Part shown: one piece after another, positions 28,756 through 38,944 of the stretch
Layout: each line of letters opens with the position of its first letter
How positions within the stretch are numbered: position 1 is the first letter of the stretch
Assembly (NCBI RefSeq): GCF_001874625.1
Contig: NZ_CP017671.1
Location: 2,604,001-2,668,000, forward strand
DNA: 64,000 nt
Source of the DNA: Providencia rettgeri
GTDB lineage: Bacteria; Pseudomonadota; Gammaproteobacteria; Enterobacterales; Enterobacteriaceae
Reading direction: 5' to 3'
Position numbers and translations under genes: made by a program
Notes under the pieces: model-generated
The model's input: only the letters and a program-made list of their open reading frames with translations
Told to the model about the DNA's origin: nothing
Databases searched by the model: none

Positions 28756-31014
28756 TTAGAAACGCACCTGTCCGCCAATCATATAAGTACGCCCTCTAGC
28801 TGTTGCATTGTTTTTACCGCGTTCTTCCATAATAGCGGTAGAATTTGCACGATTTAGTGCATCCGAATAATTTTTATTCGTTACATTATTAATCGTCATC
28901 ATCAATTTAACGTTTTTATTAACTTCATAGTCTGTATATAAATCAATGATTGTAGGTTGTTTTTCATACTTATCTTTTAGTGCATTTCCATCGTTATCAA
29001 CGATAGACTCTACACCAATTCGTTTTGAAGGGCCGGTCCATGTAATAGTTGTACCTACGGTTAATTTTTCATCCAATAAACGCACACCTGAATCCAAGGT
29101 CACATAATAATCAGGAAGCTCAGTGAAATCTCCCGCACTAAAATCAGCAACCTTAGCTATGGAGTTAGGTTGATCCCCAGTTTCTTTGGTATAGGATAAT
29201 GTTGAATAAACTATACCTGCATCATAATTAGCCTGTAATTCATAGCCACGTAGATTAACATCATGAGGCTCATTGACATACATATAGCTTTTACGCATAA
29301 ATTCTGGGAATTCTTTGTCCCATACATCATCATTCATCAAACACCAAGCCAGTTCAGCATTTGATCTTGGGCGACAAAGTAAATAAGGCTTACTCGTAAT
29401 ATAGTCTTTAATTTTTGTATGGAACCATAATGCCTTCATATTAAACTGGTCACCTTCAAAAATTAAATCCGGTTTAAAGCTATTAAAACCAACTTGCCAT
29501 GTCTGTGATTTCTCTTCTTTTAAGAATGGGTTCATTGAATTACCACCTTCTTGAGAATAAAAAACCTCTTGCGTATTCGGTGCTCTCATTGAATGCGCAT
29601 AACTAACAAATGGCTGGAATTCAGGAATAATTTCTGCTGATAATAAAACTCCGGGGTTAAAACCATTACCCCGTAAATTTAAAGTCGCGGCTTCTTGTGG
29701 AAAACAAAAATCTTGATCGCCACATGCAGGTTTGAAACCTTTTAAGTGGTAATTCATATAGTTCAAATCAAAAATTGCTGTATAGATACCATACTTTGCT
29801 TCTAGTTGTGTATAGGCGCTCGCAAGATCTAACGACCCACTTGGCGAGAATGGGTTATAGTTCAACGTATCTTGGTCAATAACAGAACTAACCTCGCGCT
29901 CATATTTCGTTTTAGATAACTTAGAACCTACTTTCCATTGAAAATCAACATCACCATATGAAAACCGACTTGTATTAGAAAGATTAAGTCCATCGCCAAT
30001 ATTTTTAGACTTACCTTGCCTTAATGCCCAACCTAATGAGTCACCTTCAAATTGTTGGTCGTTTTTACCATGGCTCGCTAAAACCTCAACATCAATTAAC
30101 TCATTCAGCGGCGTATATTTATATTTAATATAATAATCTTCACTATTAATTTTTCTTCTCGTGAGCTTATTTTGTAAGAAACGACCACTGAATTCTAATT
30201 CATGGCTGTCATTAGGTTTATATTTCAATTTGGCTAATTGCGATTGGGGCTTTTGTTTGAAAGTGGAATCAGTGGCAAACTCGTCACTATCAAACCCATC
30301 ACCATTTTTATAACTACCAGGAATATTATGGCCACTAACTGCAATTAAGCCGCCAAAATAACCATCATCTTGTAATAATGTTTTCCCTGCAACCGCCACC
30401 ATTCCATTATAACCGAGACCATTATCTCCCCAACTAGCTTTACTACGGAGCCCATATAAATTATCTTTAAAAATCACATCATCAATACCGATAGTGCGGA
30501 AATTTGCGCTCCCTACTAAAGCGTTAACACTATTTCCTCCATTTAATTGCCCTTTTTCTACTTCAATTTCAACAATAAAATTTGGATCAATTAAAGCGCC
30601 AAAATCATTATTTGGTTGTTGTCCATGTGTATATTGACTCGGGGAAATTCCATAATAACTCTGCGTGATACCATCAACCATCATATTCACGCGTCCAAAA
30701 CCACTCAGACCACGGAGATTAACATTCACCGTTCCTTGGCTGCCATCCATTTGGGTATAAGTACCGGGCATCGTGCGGATAATTTTGTCCATCGACTGTA
30801 ATTTATTTTCCGTACCAACCGCATTGTAAGCACCGGGTTTTTCTAATGCTTTGACGAGCGGGGTTTGTTTCTGCGCACCCGAAACTTTTAACTGGCTAAA
30901 ATTAACCACATTATTTTTCTGTTTATTTTTCTGCTGCGTATTTTCAGCTAAAGCAACCCCTTGGTAGCTAGTGGCAATAATACCAACTACCATAATTATT
31001 GTTTTATTATTCAT
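28756..31014 (-). CDS. TonB-dependent outer-membrane receptor, haem/haemoprotein type
   Basis: 752 residues with a signal peptide (about 1-23, ending ALA). A plug domain follows (about 45-180; NVNLRGLSGFGRVNMMVDGITQ), then a 22-strand barrel with terminal phenylalanine (MIGGQVRF). The barrel carries YAHSMRAPNTQEVF and NPFLKEEKSQTWQVGF, corresponding to the FRAP and NPNL boxes of haem/haemoglobin receptors such as HasR, HemR and HxuC. It probably takes up haem or a haemoprotein, driven by a TonB-type protein. It is last in a Fur-type locus with chaN-like, tonB-like and ptrB-like genes. The exact ligand is uncertain. Confidence 0.88.
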   Translation of the reverse strand: MNNKTIIMVVGIIATSYQGVALAENTQQKNKQKNNVVNFSQLKVSGAQKQTPLVKALEKPGAYNAVGTENKLQSMDKIIRTMPGTYTQMDGSQGTVNVNLRGLSGFGRVNMMVDGITQSYYGISPSQYTHGQQPNNDFGALIDPNFIVEIEVEKGQLNGGNSVNALVGSANFRTIGIDDVIFKDNLYGLRSKASWGDNGLGYNGMVAVAGKTLLQDDGYFGGLIAVSGHNIPGSYKNGDGFDSDEFATDSTFKQKPQSQLAKLKYKPNDSHELEFSGRFLQNKLTRRKINSEDYYIKYKYTPLNELIDVEVLASHGKNDQQFEGDSLGWALRQGKSKNIGDGLNLSNTSRFSYGDVDFQWKVGSKLSKTKYEREVSSVIDQDTLNYNPFSPSGSLDLASAYTQLEAKYGIYTAIFDLNYMNYHLKGFKPACGDQDFCFPQEAATLNLRGNGFNPGVLLSAEIIPEFQPFVSYAHSMRAPNTQEVFYSQEGGNSMNPFLKEEKSQTWQVGFNSFKPDLIFEGDQFNMKALWFHTKIKDYITSKPYLLCRPRSNAELAWCLMNDDVWDKEFPEFMRKSYMYVNEPHDVNLRGYELQANYDAGIVYSTLSYTKETGDQPNSIAKVADFSAGDFTELPDYYVTLDSGVRLLDEKLTVGTTITWTGPSKRIGVESIVDNDGNALKDKYEKQPTIIDLYTDYEVNKNVKLMMTINNVTNKNYSDALNRANSTAIMEERGKNNATARGRTYMIGGQVRF

Positions 31015-31155
31015 TAAACCATTCCTGTAAACGTACTGAGTGTCATACGCTCACATTGCTAACACAGAACAAAATAGTGCCTGTGAAAAGGCCCAGCAAC
31101 AATGCCATTAATATTGTTGCTGCCCTAAGAACACCTAATTTTTATAGGTTAATTA

Positions 31156-33315
31156 TTATTTTAAATATGGAAAATATTTGGGTTTATCTTCAAGCATTAA
31201 GATAAAGCTATATTCACGAGCTATGTCGTCTAGCGCATTAAAACGCCCTGACTTACCACCATGCCCCGCACTCATATTGGTTTCTAATAATAATAATGAA
31301 TCACCTTGTTTAATATCTCGCAATTTAGCTACCCATTTAGCAGGCTCCCAGTATTGAACTTGAGAGTCATGTAACCCTGTCGTCACTAGAATATGTGGGT
31401 AATGTTGTGCTTTGATATTATCATATGGACTATAAGCTTTTATTCTCCAGTAATCCTCTTCGTTTTCTGGATTCCCCCACTCATCGTATTCCCCTGTCGT
31501 CAGAGGAATTGACGGGTCTAACATGGTAGTCACCACATCAACAAATGGGACAGCGGAAACCACACCCTCATATAAATTAGGCGCCATGTTCACAACCGCC
31601 CCCATCAACAAGCCACCAGCACTTCCCCCCATGGCATAAACATGCCCTGCTTTACCGTAACCTTCTGATAATAACCCTTTGGTTGCATCAATAAAGTCAG
31701 TAAAGGTATTCATCTTGTGGATTGTTTTACCTTGTATGTACCAATTTTTACCTAAGTCACCACCACCACGAATGTGAGCAATCGCGTAAACAAAGCCACG
31801 ATCAAGCAAAGACAAGCGGGATGAACTAAATGATGGGTCAATTCCGTAACCATAAGCGCCATAACCATAGACTAACAATGGGTTTTTCCCCTGTTTGAAA
31901 AGATCTTTACGGTAAACCAAGGAAACAGGGACTTTTACACCATCTCGTGCAGTAACCCAAATACGCTTACTTTGGTAATTTTGTTTATTAAAATCTTTAA
32001 CTTCTTCTTGTTTTAGAAGCTGCTTTTCTTGAGTCAGCATATTAATTTCATATACTGAAGATGGCGTGGTCATTGATGAATAACCGTAGCGTAGTGTATC
32101 CGTATCAGGCTCAGGGTTATTCCCGATCCACGCCATGTAAGTTGGGTCATCAAAGCTTACTTGGTTTTCTTTATGCGTTAACCAACTGATTTGGCGGATA
32201 TTCACCAAACCATTTTGACGTTCTTCCACAACTAACCAATTATTAAATAAAGCAAAATCTTCCAGATCTACCCCATCACGAGGGGCTATAAAGCTTAACC
32301 ACGGCGCTGAAATATTGTCTGCAATGTATAAACCAAATAATGGGTGTTGGTGATTAGAGCGAATATAGAATTTACCGTTGAAATGATCAGGATAATACTC
32401 AACCCCTGTTTGACGTGGTTGTAGAATTTTAACTTCATTTTGTGGCTGGTTAGCATCAATTAACCGGTATTCAGACGTTTCAGTACTCGTGATACCAATT
32501 AAAATGAAATCTTTTGACGTCGATTTCGCTAAGCTAACGTAAAAAGTGTCATCCTTTTCTTCATACACCAGTTTATCTTGGGTTTGTTGTGTACCATATT
32601 GGTGTTTAACCACTTGGTAAGGCAACAATGTTTGCTTGTCCTTATTCACATAAAATAGTGTTTGGTTATCATTGGCCCAAACAATATTACCTGATGTATT
32701 GGTTAATATATTTTCTTGCCATTCGCCCCCCTTAATTTTGCGAAATGACACAGCAAATTCATTACGCCCTTGGCGATCTTCAGCAATAGCTAGCGTGGTG
32801 TTATCCGGCGAGATGGCTAATGCCCCCATGCGATAATATTCGGTGCCCTTAGCGCGTTCATTACCATCAACTAAGACAACCCATTCACCATCACTATTAA
32901 TAGGGCGTCTTTCATATATCGGATAGTTTTTACCCGCAACGACTCGTGAACGGTATGTATAACCATTATAATTATAGGGAACTGACTCATCATCTTGTTT
33001 TACTCGAGAAAACAACTCATCATAAATTTCTTTTTTTAACGAACTTCCAGATTGAAGTTGTTGCTGTGTATAGTTGTTTTCTTGTGTTAAGTATTCAATA
33101 ACTTCTGGTGACTTTCTTGCATCATCCCGCAGCCAATAGTAATCATCGATACGCGTATCACCATGAATAGTCATCGTATGAGGCTGTTTTTGTGCCTTTG
33201 GTGCAATCATTCTTTCCTCCGCAAAACTTGCGTTTGTCTGTAGTCCCAATAATACAATGAGACAAAATTTAACGGCTTGAGAGAAGCCTGACAATAGATT
33301 TAAATGTGTTAGCAT
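31156..33315 (-). CDS. ptrB: Oligopeptidase B (S9 prolyl oligopeptidase family) with signal peptide
   Basis: 719 residues. The catalytic alpha/beta-hydrolase end shows the nucleophile GGSAGGLLMGA, the glutamate/aspartate pocket region TTGEYDEWGNPENEE, GLHDSQVQYWEPAKW, and the histidine in SAGHGGKSGR. The beta-propeller N-terminal half has MTIHGDTRIDDYYWLRDD. Oligopeptidase B cleaves peptides after Arg/Lys. Unlike cytosolic E. coli PtrB (686 aa), this one begins with a signal sequence (about 1-32, ending ASFA), so it is probably periplasmic. It lies 12 bases after the tonB-like gene in the iron locus. Confidence 0.88.
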   Translation of the reverse strand: MLTHLNLLSGFSQAVKFCLIVLLGLQTNASFAEERMIAPKAQKQPHTMTIHGDTRIDDYYWLRDDARKSPEVIEYLTQENNYTQQQLQSGSSLKKEIYDELFSRVKQDDESVPYNYNGYTYRSRVVAGKNYPIYERRPINSDGEWVVLVDGNERAKGTEYYRMGALAISPDNTTLAIAEDRQGRNEFAVSFRKIKGGEWQENILTNTSGNIVWANDNQTLFYVNKDKQTLLPYQVVKHQYGTQQTQDKLVYEEKDDTFYVSLAKSTSKDFILIGITSTETSEYRLIDANQPQNEVKILQPRQTGVEYYPDHFNGKFYIRSNHQHPLFGLYIADNISAPWLSFIAPRDGVDLEDFALFNNWLVVEERQNGLVNIRQISWLTHKENQVSFDDPTYMAWIGNNPEPDTDTLRYGYSSMTTPSSVYEINMLTQEKQLLKQEEVKDFNKQNYQSKRIWVTARDGVKVPVSLVYRKDLFKQGKNPLLVYGYGAYGYGIDPSFSSSRLSLLDRGFVYAIAHIRGGGDLGKNWYIQGKTIHKMNTFTDFIDATKGLLSEGYGKAGHVYAMGGSAGGLLMGAVVNMAPNLYEGVVSAVPFVDVVTTMLDPSIPLTTGEYDEWGNPENEEDYWRIKAYSPYDNIKAQHYPHILVTTGLHDSQVQYWEPAKWVAKLRDIKQGDSLLLLETNMSAGHGGKSGRFNALDDIAREYSFILMLEDKPKYFPYLK

Positions 33316-33327
33316 TTCTTACCCTGA

Positions 33328-34140
33328 TTAATCATTAATGATATTAAAATCAATAGGTAACTTCACCGTTACCTTTCCATTAACTAACATATCAATTGGT
33401 GGTGGTGGCAATGGTTCAGCTCTCAAAAGGACACGTTGTGCTTCTCTATCTAATGATTGCGTCCCGGAGTTTTTAATTAATACACTGTCTAATACATAAC
33501 CTTGTGCATCAACCTCAAATTTTATGATAGGACGCCCTATTCTATTACGCCTTTTCGCATCATCAGGGTAGCGCTTAAACTTGTTCAACTGCCCCAGTAC
33601 CATTGCTTCCCATTGACGTTTGCTATCATCCGCTTGAGAACTGCTATCAACTTGTGCAGCAACGCGCTGTGTTTGTTGTTTAGCCACCGCCTCACTAGTC
33701 ACCGGGGCAGAACTCGCTTTTGAATTATCGCTTTCAATTTCACTTATTCGTTTGTTACTAATTTCCTTATGTGCTTTTTTGACCTCTGGTTGTGTTTTCT
33801 TTTTTTTAATTTTCGCCACTAATAATTCAGCATCTTCATTAACTGGAACAACCGGTTCAAGAAACTCATCGTCAGGAGTTAGCTTTGCTTCGCTTGCTAT
33901 CGAGAGTTCTTGTGTTTTCCCAATATTAGTTTCAGTTAATTGTTTTGCTTCTGACTCAAAAGAGAGTTCCATTACCACTGAAGGTGATGGTAAGTAATCA
34001 TCCCATTTATCTTCTATAGTACGAATAAAGAAACCAATAACCATTATGTGTAAAAGAACCGCTAATACAACTGAGCTACTGGTTTTTGTTGCTTGTTCAT
34101 AACCTAAAGTCATCGCCACCATTTTCATCTTTCTTATCAT
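33328..34140 (-). CDS. TonB-like energy transducer
   Basis: About 270 residues. A single N-terminal membrane helix (about 20-38, VVLAVLLHIMVIGFFI) is followed by a long periplasmic, charged, Lys/Glu-rich linker rather than the Pro-rich one of the main TonB. The C-terminal TonB domain (about 180-260) has FKRYPDDAKRRNRIGRPIIKFEVDAQG and RVLLRAEPLPPPP. It transmits proton-motive force to outer-membrane receptors, and the neighbouring haem-type receptor is the likely partner (HasB-like). The start is uncertain: ATGs at 34140, 34128 and 34122 are all in frame. A Fur-box-like site overlaps 34152-34170. Confidence 0.87.
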   Translation of the reverse strand: MIRKMKMVAMTLGYEQATKTSSSVVLAVLLHIMVIGFFIRTIEDKWDDYLPSPSVVMELSFESEAKQLTETNIGKTQELSIASEAKLTPDDEFLEPVVPVNEDAELLVAKIKKKKTQPEVKKAHKEISNKRISEIESDNSKASSAPVTSEAVAKQQTQRVAAQVDSSSQADDSKRQWEAMVLGQLNKFKRYPDDAKRRNRIGRPIIKFEVDAQGYVLDSVLIKNSGTQSLDREAQRVLLRAEPLPPPPIDMLVNGKVTVKLPIDFNIIND

Positions 34141-34151
34141 AAAAAAAGTAT

Positions 34152-34170
34152 GCAAATGATAATCAATAAC
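34152..34170 (-). promoter_or_regulatory. Fur box before the tonB-like gene
   Basis: GCAAATGATAATCAATAAC agrees with the Fur consensus GATAATGATAATCATTATC at 15 of 19 positions and sits 12 bases ahead of the start. It implies iron repression of tonB-ptrB-receptor. Confidence 0.7.
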
Positions 34171-34250
34171 AAATGTAAATGAAAAGCATTTATTGCCTTT
34201 AATGTTAAATCATTCGCATAATTAATGAATATTACTTATCTTATGCGAAA

Positions 34251-35123
34251 TTAATTATTCTTTGGCGTATACCAAACATAATCAGCATGTAAGTTTTCAA
34301 TTTGATTACCCTCTTCGGAGATAATCAAAACTTTAAATTCTATTTCAGGAGCTAAATCTTGTAAGTGTAAAGGAACCCCGATTGCACGGGTTGCGTGGTA
34401 CCCACCGGCATACAGCAACGCAGGTTTTGGCGCATTGATTAACGCTTGTGCCATTGCCCGATCACGCATCTGCTGAATAACAGTCATTTTTTCTACTTGT
34501 TCAACGGTAAGTTCCCCACCATGTGAGCTTTTAATCGTTTTCCGAATTGTATCTTGTACTACTGACTGCGTTGAATACTGGCCTTTTAGTACAGGTGGAT
34601 TAGCATAAGCCTCTGTAATAACCTGTTTATCTAAATTAGCGCTCAACAAAGGATATGGCTGACTAAGTAAATGCCTTACCAGATTACCGTATAAGCCCCA
34701 AGGCCAGCCAGTATTCCACTTAACAGCCGCCTGTAGCTTTTCATCACGTATATAAAGGTTACTTTGCATCTGAGCTTGCACCTTGGTGATATTGTTTTGC
34801 TGTGAAGGCGTAATCATTTCAAGTAACACAGAGCCTTGAGGACGAAGCTGTTGCATTTCCTGAGCAACCCACTGCTCTATTTGGTGATGATACAGATTGT
34901 CATGCTTTTCCCCCACAATCACATAAGTGGATTGTGCGAGTTGCTGGATAAGTTGTTGAGGCGTAATTGGTTTTCCTGTAGACAAATCAACCAATTGATT
35001 TGGCCCAGTAAGTTGATTATCTAGTTGTACTATGGACGGTGTAACTTTTTGCACACAACCGCTAATAATGAATAACCCGACGATAAAAATGGATACTTTT
35101 GATATTAATCTAATTGAAATCAT
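34251..35123 (-). CDS. chaN: ChaN family haem-binding lipoprotein
   Basis: 290 residues. A lipoprotein signal peptide has the lipobox IISGC and lipidated Cys23. The ChaN/DUF399 domain shows YVIVGEKHDNLYHHQIEQWV, the WPWGLYGNLVRHLL region and a late LLYAGGYHATRAIGVP. ChaN of Campylobacter and PhuW of Pseudomonas are iron-regulated lipoproteins that bind haem and belong to haem-uptake loci. A strong Fur box lies 40 bases upstream. It is likely first in the transcription unit reaching the TonB-dependent receptor, with a 96-base gap and second Fur site before tonB. Confidence 0.87.
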   Translation of the reverse strand: MISIRLISKVSIFIVGLFIISGCVQKVTPSIVQLDNQLTGPNQLVDLSTGKPITPQQLIQQLAQSTYVIVGEKHDNLYHHQIEQWVAQEMQQLRPQGSVLLEMITPSQQNNITKVQAQMQSNLYIRDEKLQAAVKWNTGWPWGLYGNLVRHLLSQPYPLLSANLDKQVITEAYANPPVLKGQYSTQSVVQDTIRKTIKSSHGGELTVEQVEKMTVIQQMRDRAMAQALINAPKPALLYAGGYHATRAIGVPLHLQDLAPEIEFKVLIISEEGNQIENLHADYVWYTPKNN

Positions 35124-35162
35124 TATACTTTCCGTATGCTGTAGTCTACACTACAAAATACA

Positions 35163-35181
35163 GATAATGAGAATCATTTTC
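35163..35181 (-). promoter_or_regulatory. Fur box before chaN
   Basis: GATAATGAGAATCATTTTC matches the Fur consensus at 17 of 19 positions, 40 bases ahead of the chaN start. Confidence 0.85.
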
Positions 35182-35188
35182 AATTAAA

Positions 35189-35221
35189 AAAGACTTCTAT
35201 TTTATAAAAACAGAAGTCTTT
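35189..35221 (-). terminator. maeB terminator
   Basis: AAAGACTTCT (35189-35198) pairs with AGAAGTCTTT (35212-35221). On the minus strand it is followed by TTT. It separates maeB from the Fur-controlled chaN promoter only 8 bases beyond. Confidence 0.85.
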
Positions 35222-35251
35222 ACAGATAATGTTAAGTTATTAACACAAAAC

Positions 35252-37531
35252 CTATAGCGGGTTAGTTTGTGCTTCTACAACGGCTAATGCCACCATATTC
35301 ACAATGCGACGTACTGAAGCAATTGGCGTTAAAATATGCACAGGCTTCGCTACTCCCATCAATACTGGCCCTACAGTAACACCATCAGAGCTAGTCACTC
35401 GCAGTAAATTATAACTAATACGAGCTGCTTCCATATTAGGCATAATCAATAAGTTAGCTGAACCTTTTAATGGGCTATCAGGCATCACATCTTTGCGAAT
35501 TGATTCGATTAAGGCCGCATCGGCATGCATTTCACCGTCAATTTCAAGGTGCGGATCACGTGCTTTAACCATCGCAAGTGTGTCGCGCATTTTTTGTGCT
35601 GATGCGCAATCCGAAGAACCAAAACTAGAACGAGAAAGCAGAGCAACTTTTGGTTCAATACCAAAGCGACGTACAGTATCTGCCGCCATTAAAGTAATTT
35701 CTGTTAGCTCTTCAGGTGTAGGGTCTTCATTAACGTAAGTATCGGCGATAAACGTGTTACCGGTTGGTAGTAGCAAGGCATTCATCGCACCTGCGGTATG
35801 AACACCTTCACGGAAACCAAATAGTTCTTTGACGACTTCGTAATGTTCACCATAACTTCCGACAGTACCGCAAATCATCCCATCCGCTTCGCCACGCAAT
35901 ACCATGATCCCACCAATTAAGGTTGGGTTATTGATTACAGCACGACGTGCCATTTCTTGTGAGACGCCTCGGCGTTTCATAATCTGGTAGTATTCTTGCC
36001 AGTACTCTTTATACCGTGGGTCATTTTCATTGTTTACTACTTCAAAATCTTTACCTAGTTCAATATGTAGGCCAAGCTTTTGAATGCGCATTTCAATCAC
36101 ACTAGGACGCCCAACTAAAACAGGGAACGCTAAACCTAATGAAACTAATTCTTGAGTCGCATGCAATACGCGCTCTTCTTCCCCTTCCGCCAAAACAATG
36201 CGTTTTTTCTCTGTTTTCGCTTGAGAGAAAATAGGCTTCATAAACAAGTTTGTTTTATAGACAAACTGATTTAATTTTTCGATATACACATCAAAGTCTT
36301 CGATTGGTCGTGTTGCAACGCCTGAATCCATAGCGGCTTTTGCAACAGCAGGAGCAATCTTAACAATTAAGCGTGGGTCAAATGGTTTAGGAATAATATA
36401 TTCAGGGCCAAAAAATAAGTCCTGATTACCATACGCAGAGGCCACTTCTTCACTTTGTTCTGCCAAAGCCAAATCTGCAATGGCATACACACAAGCTAGT
36501 TTCATTTCTTCGTTAATGGTTGTCGCACCCACATCCAGTGCACCACGGAAAATGAATGGGAAGCATAAAACGTTATTAACTTGGTTAGGATAATCAGAAC
36601 GACCTGTACAGATAATGGCGTCAGGACGAACCTCTTTGGCTAACGGTGGAAGAATTTCAGGCTCTGGGTTGGCAAGCGCCAATATGAGTGGGTCTTTTGC
36701 CATGGTTTTCACCATTTCAGGCGTTAAAAGACGAGGACCAGAACAACCTAGGAAAATATCGGCATTTGGTATCGCATCAGCTAAAGTACGCTGGCCGTTA
36801 TCTTCAATCGCATAGGCCGCTTTAGTGACATCCATTTTTTCGTCACGACCCTTATAAATAACACCTTTTGAGTCACAAACTGTGATATTTTCACGTTTTA
36901 AGCCTAATGCGACTAATAAATTCATACAAGCGATTGATGCAGCTCCCGCGCCTGAAACCACTAGACGGACGTCACCAATCTCTTTTTTTACAATGCGTAA
37001 TCCATTGATAACCGCAGCAGTACAGATAATCGCTGTCCCGTGTTGGTCATCGTGGAATACGGGTATTTTCATGCGTTCACGCAGTTTTTGTTCAATATAA
37101 AAGCATTCTGGCGCTTTGATATCTTCCAAATTAATACCACCAAAAGTTGGCTCAAGCGAAGCAATGATATCAACCAGTTTGTCTGGGTCTGTTTCATCAA
37201 CTTCAATATCAAAGACATCAACGCCAGAAAACTTTTTAAATAGTACGCCTTTCCCTTCCATGACAGGTTTACCTGCCAAAGCACCAATATTACCTAACCC
37301 AAGAACTGCCGTACCGTTGGACACAACGCCAACAAGGTTACCTTTAGCAGTATAACGATAAGCTTTAAGTGGGTTTTCAGCAATTTCAAGGCATGGAACA
37401 GCAACGCCGGGGGAATAAGCTAATGCAAGATCGCGCTGGGTTGTTAATGGTTTAGTTGGAGTAACAGTAATTTTCCCAGGATGTGGAAACTCATGAAAAT
37501 CAAGAGCACTTTGTTTTAATTTATCATCCAT
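35252..37531 (-). CDS. maeB: NADP-dependent malic enzyme MaeB
   Basis: 759 residues (E. coli 759). It decarboxylates malate to pyruvate with NADP+, linking the TCA cycle to NADPH. The malic-enzyme half (about 1-430) has [26 protein letters not shown] and the NADP loop [14 protein letters not shown]. The C-terminal half is a phosphotransacetylase-like domain ([24 protein letters not shown]), thought to be regulatory and not catalytic. ATG 37531 with AAAGGA 8 bases before it is chosen over TTG 37537. Confidence 0.96.
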   Translation of the reverse strand: MDDKLKQSALDFHEFPHPGKITVTPTKPLTTQRDLALAYSPGVAVPCLEIAENPLKAYRYTAKGNLVGVVSNGTAVLGLGNIGALAGKPVMEGKGVLFKKFSGVDVFDIEVDETDPDKLVDIIASLEPTFGGINLEDIKAPECFYIEQKLRERMKIPVFHDDQHGTAIICTAAVINGLRIVKKEIGDVRLVVSGAGAASIACMNLLVALGLKRENITVCDSKGVIYKGRDEKMDVTKAAYAIEDNGQRTLADAIPNADIFLGCSGPRLLTPEMVKTMAKDPLILALANPEPEILPPLAKEVRPDAIICTGRSDYPNQVNNVLCFPFIFRGALDVGATTINEEMKLACVYAIADLALAEQSEEVASAYGNQDLFFGPEYIIPKPFDPRLIVKIAPAVAKAAMDSGVATRPIEDFDVYIEKLNQFVYKTNLFMKPIFSQAKTEKKRIVLAEGEEERVLHATQELVSLGLAFPVLVGRPSVIEMRIQKLGLHIELGKDFEVVNNENDPRYKEYWQEYYQIMKRRGVSQEMARRAVINNPTLIGGIMVLRGEADGMICGTVGSYGEHYEVVKELFGFREGVHTAGAMNALLLPTGNTFIADTYVNEDPTPEELTEITLMAADTVRRFGIEPKVALLSRSSFGSSDCASAQKMRDTLAMVKARDPHLEIDGEMHADAALIESIRKDVMPDSPLKGSANLLIMPNMEAARISYNLLRVTSSDGVTVGPVLMGVAKPVHILTPIASVRRIVNMVALAVVEAQTNPL

Positions 37532-38155
37532 CGTCAAGTCCTTTCAAAATTGGTAAGGTAAGAGCGCTAACAGTATAAACACATCTCACTAGCAAATCAT
37601 GATCATGCTGGCAATTTCCAGAAAAATCTTTCGGTTACGATGATATTATCAGCAATATGTCTGCAGATACCTTACCTGCGCTATCGTTTTATCCATTCAA
37701 AGTCCCTCTGCCTCTACCAATAATAAAAGTGATAACAGCAACACGTTTAAGATATTAATCTATTTCTCACAGACTAAGATATTTATTAATTTTATATAAA
37801 TCATATATCATTATGTACTCCTTCAATTTAAAAAAAATGCAAATTAAATTGTGAAAATATTATTTTTACTTTCATGATTATTTTTTTATCATTATCATAT
37901 TAAAATATTAGATATTATTTACACCAATTTAATGTATTATCAAAATTTGTGATTATTATTTTTATATCGTGTTCTCATAACATATTTCAGTAACTTATTT
38001 CAGCAATGCAGGCAATATATAACAACCTAATACATAGTGACAAAACACTATTATATATTAATTATATATTAATTATATATTAAATAAATTATTTAACAGC
38101 CCACTCTCTATATGGAAAATATGATATTCCTTAAGACATGACAAAGGAACCGACT
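37532..38155. other. AT-rich intergenic region maeB/narP-like
   Basis: About 620 bases, extremely AT-rich from 37780 onward, with no gene. It holds three tandem copies of an 11-base unit, TTATATATTAA, at 38051-38083, about 75 bases before the regulator's start. The promoters of maeB (left) and the regulator (right) must lie here. Confidence 0.6.
38051..38083. repeat. Three tandem 11-bp AT repeats
   Basis: TTATATATTAA occurs three times in a row (38051-38061, 38062-38072, 38073-38083). The period equals one helical turn, so the A/T steps are in phase and could bend DNA or bind H-NS-type proteins upstream of the regulator. Confidence 0.85.
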
Positions 38156-38776
38156 ATGTCTAATTATTCAGTAATGATTATTGATGAACACCCGATCATA
38201 CACTTCGGATTACGTCAACTTATAAATACCGATGATTACTTTACTATAATTGCTGAATGTTGCTGCTGTAACGACGCTTTGAATGTCGCAACACAGTTAC
38301 ACCCTAACCTAATAATAATTGATACTAATATTCGAGGGAATAAAACGTTTGAGACCATACGCTCACTTCGTAAGCATTGTATAAATAGTTATATATTAGT
38401 GTTATCTGCATCTACTATTAAGACTGATGTGTATAATGCTATCGATTCCGGTGCTCAAGGTTATTTATTAAAAAACAGTGATCTAGATATGCTATTTTAT
38501 AGTATGAAAAAAGCATCAGAAGGCCAGCATGTGTTTAGTGAAAAAATATATCAACTGCTTATTACACGGCATCAATCTACTGACCCTTTATCAACACTAA
38601 CTCGACGCGAATGTGAAATCATTCACAAAATGGCACTAGGCTTAAAAAATAGGGAAATAGCTAAATTGTTTTTTATTTCAGAGGAAACGGTGAAAGTTCA
38701 CATACGCAATATTCTTAAGAAGCTACGTGTCCGCTCACGACTTGAAGCAAGCTTAATATATATGCGCTCAAAATAA
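38156..38776 (+). CDS. narP: NarL/NarP-type response regulator
   Basis: 206 residues. The receiver domain (1-115) has the acidic pair Asp10-Glu11 in MIIDEHP, the phosphorylation site Asp56 in LIIIDTN, Ser84/Ser86 and Lys106 in GYLLKNSD. A LuxR-type helix-turn-helix (about 140-206) has LTRRECEIIHKMALGLKNREIA and ISEETVKVHIRNILKKLRVRSR. The closest family I recall is NarP (nitrate/nitrite control). AAAGGA precedes ATG 38156; the ATG at 38138 overlaps that site and is unlikely. No sensor kinase is adjacent. The cysteine run CCCC at 35-38 is unusual. Confidence 0.75.
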   Translation: MSNYSVMIIDEHPIIHFGLRQLINTDDYFTIIAECCCCNDALNVATQLHPNLIIIDTNIRGNKTFETIRSLRKHCINSYILVLSASTIKTDVYNAIDSGAQGYLLKNSDLDMLFYSMKKASEGQHVFSEKIYQLLITRHQSTDPLSTLTRRECEIIHKMALGLKNREIAKLFFISEETVKVHIRNILKKLRVRSRLEASLIYMRSK

Positions 38777-38944
38777 ATCTATATAATTTAATATTAACGC
38801 TCAGTTTAATTCATTTAATATTTATGAAATAAACTATATGCAAGCAAATAATAACCTTGATATCTATTTACCATTTTGGGGTAGATCCTCAATGCATTTT
38901 CCCGCATTATATAAGGTATATCGCTATTTTTTGAGGACCATTGT

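Noticed and set aside
31095-31121. AGCAACAAT/ATTGTTGCT hairpin between the receptor and oligopeptidase B genes
   Set aside because: It has no T run after it on the minus strand, so I did not call it a terminator; it may only be an mRNA stem within the operon.
35493-37355. Plus-strand frames opposite maeB
   Set aside because: They are antisense shadows of a full-length, strongly conserved gene.
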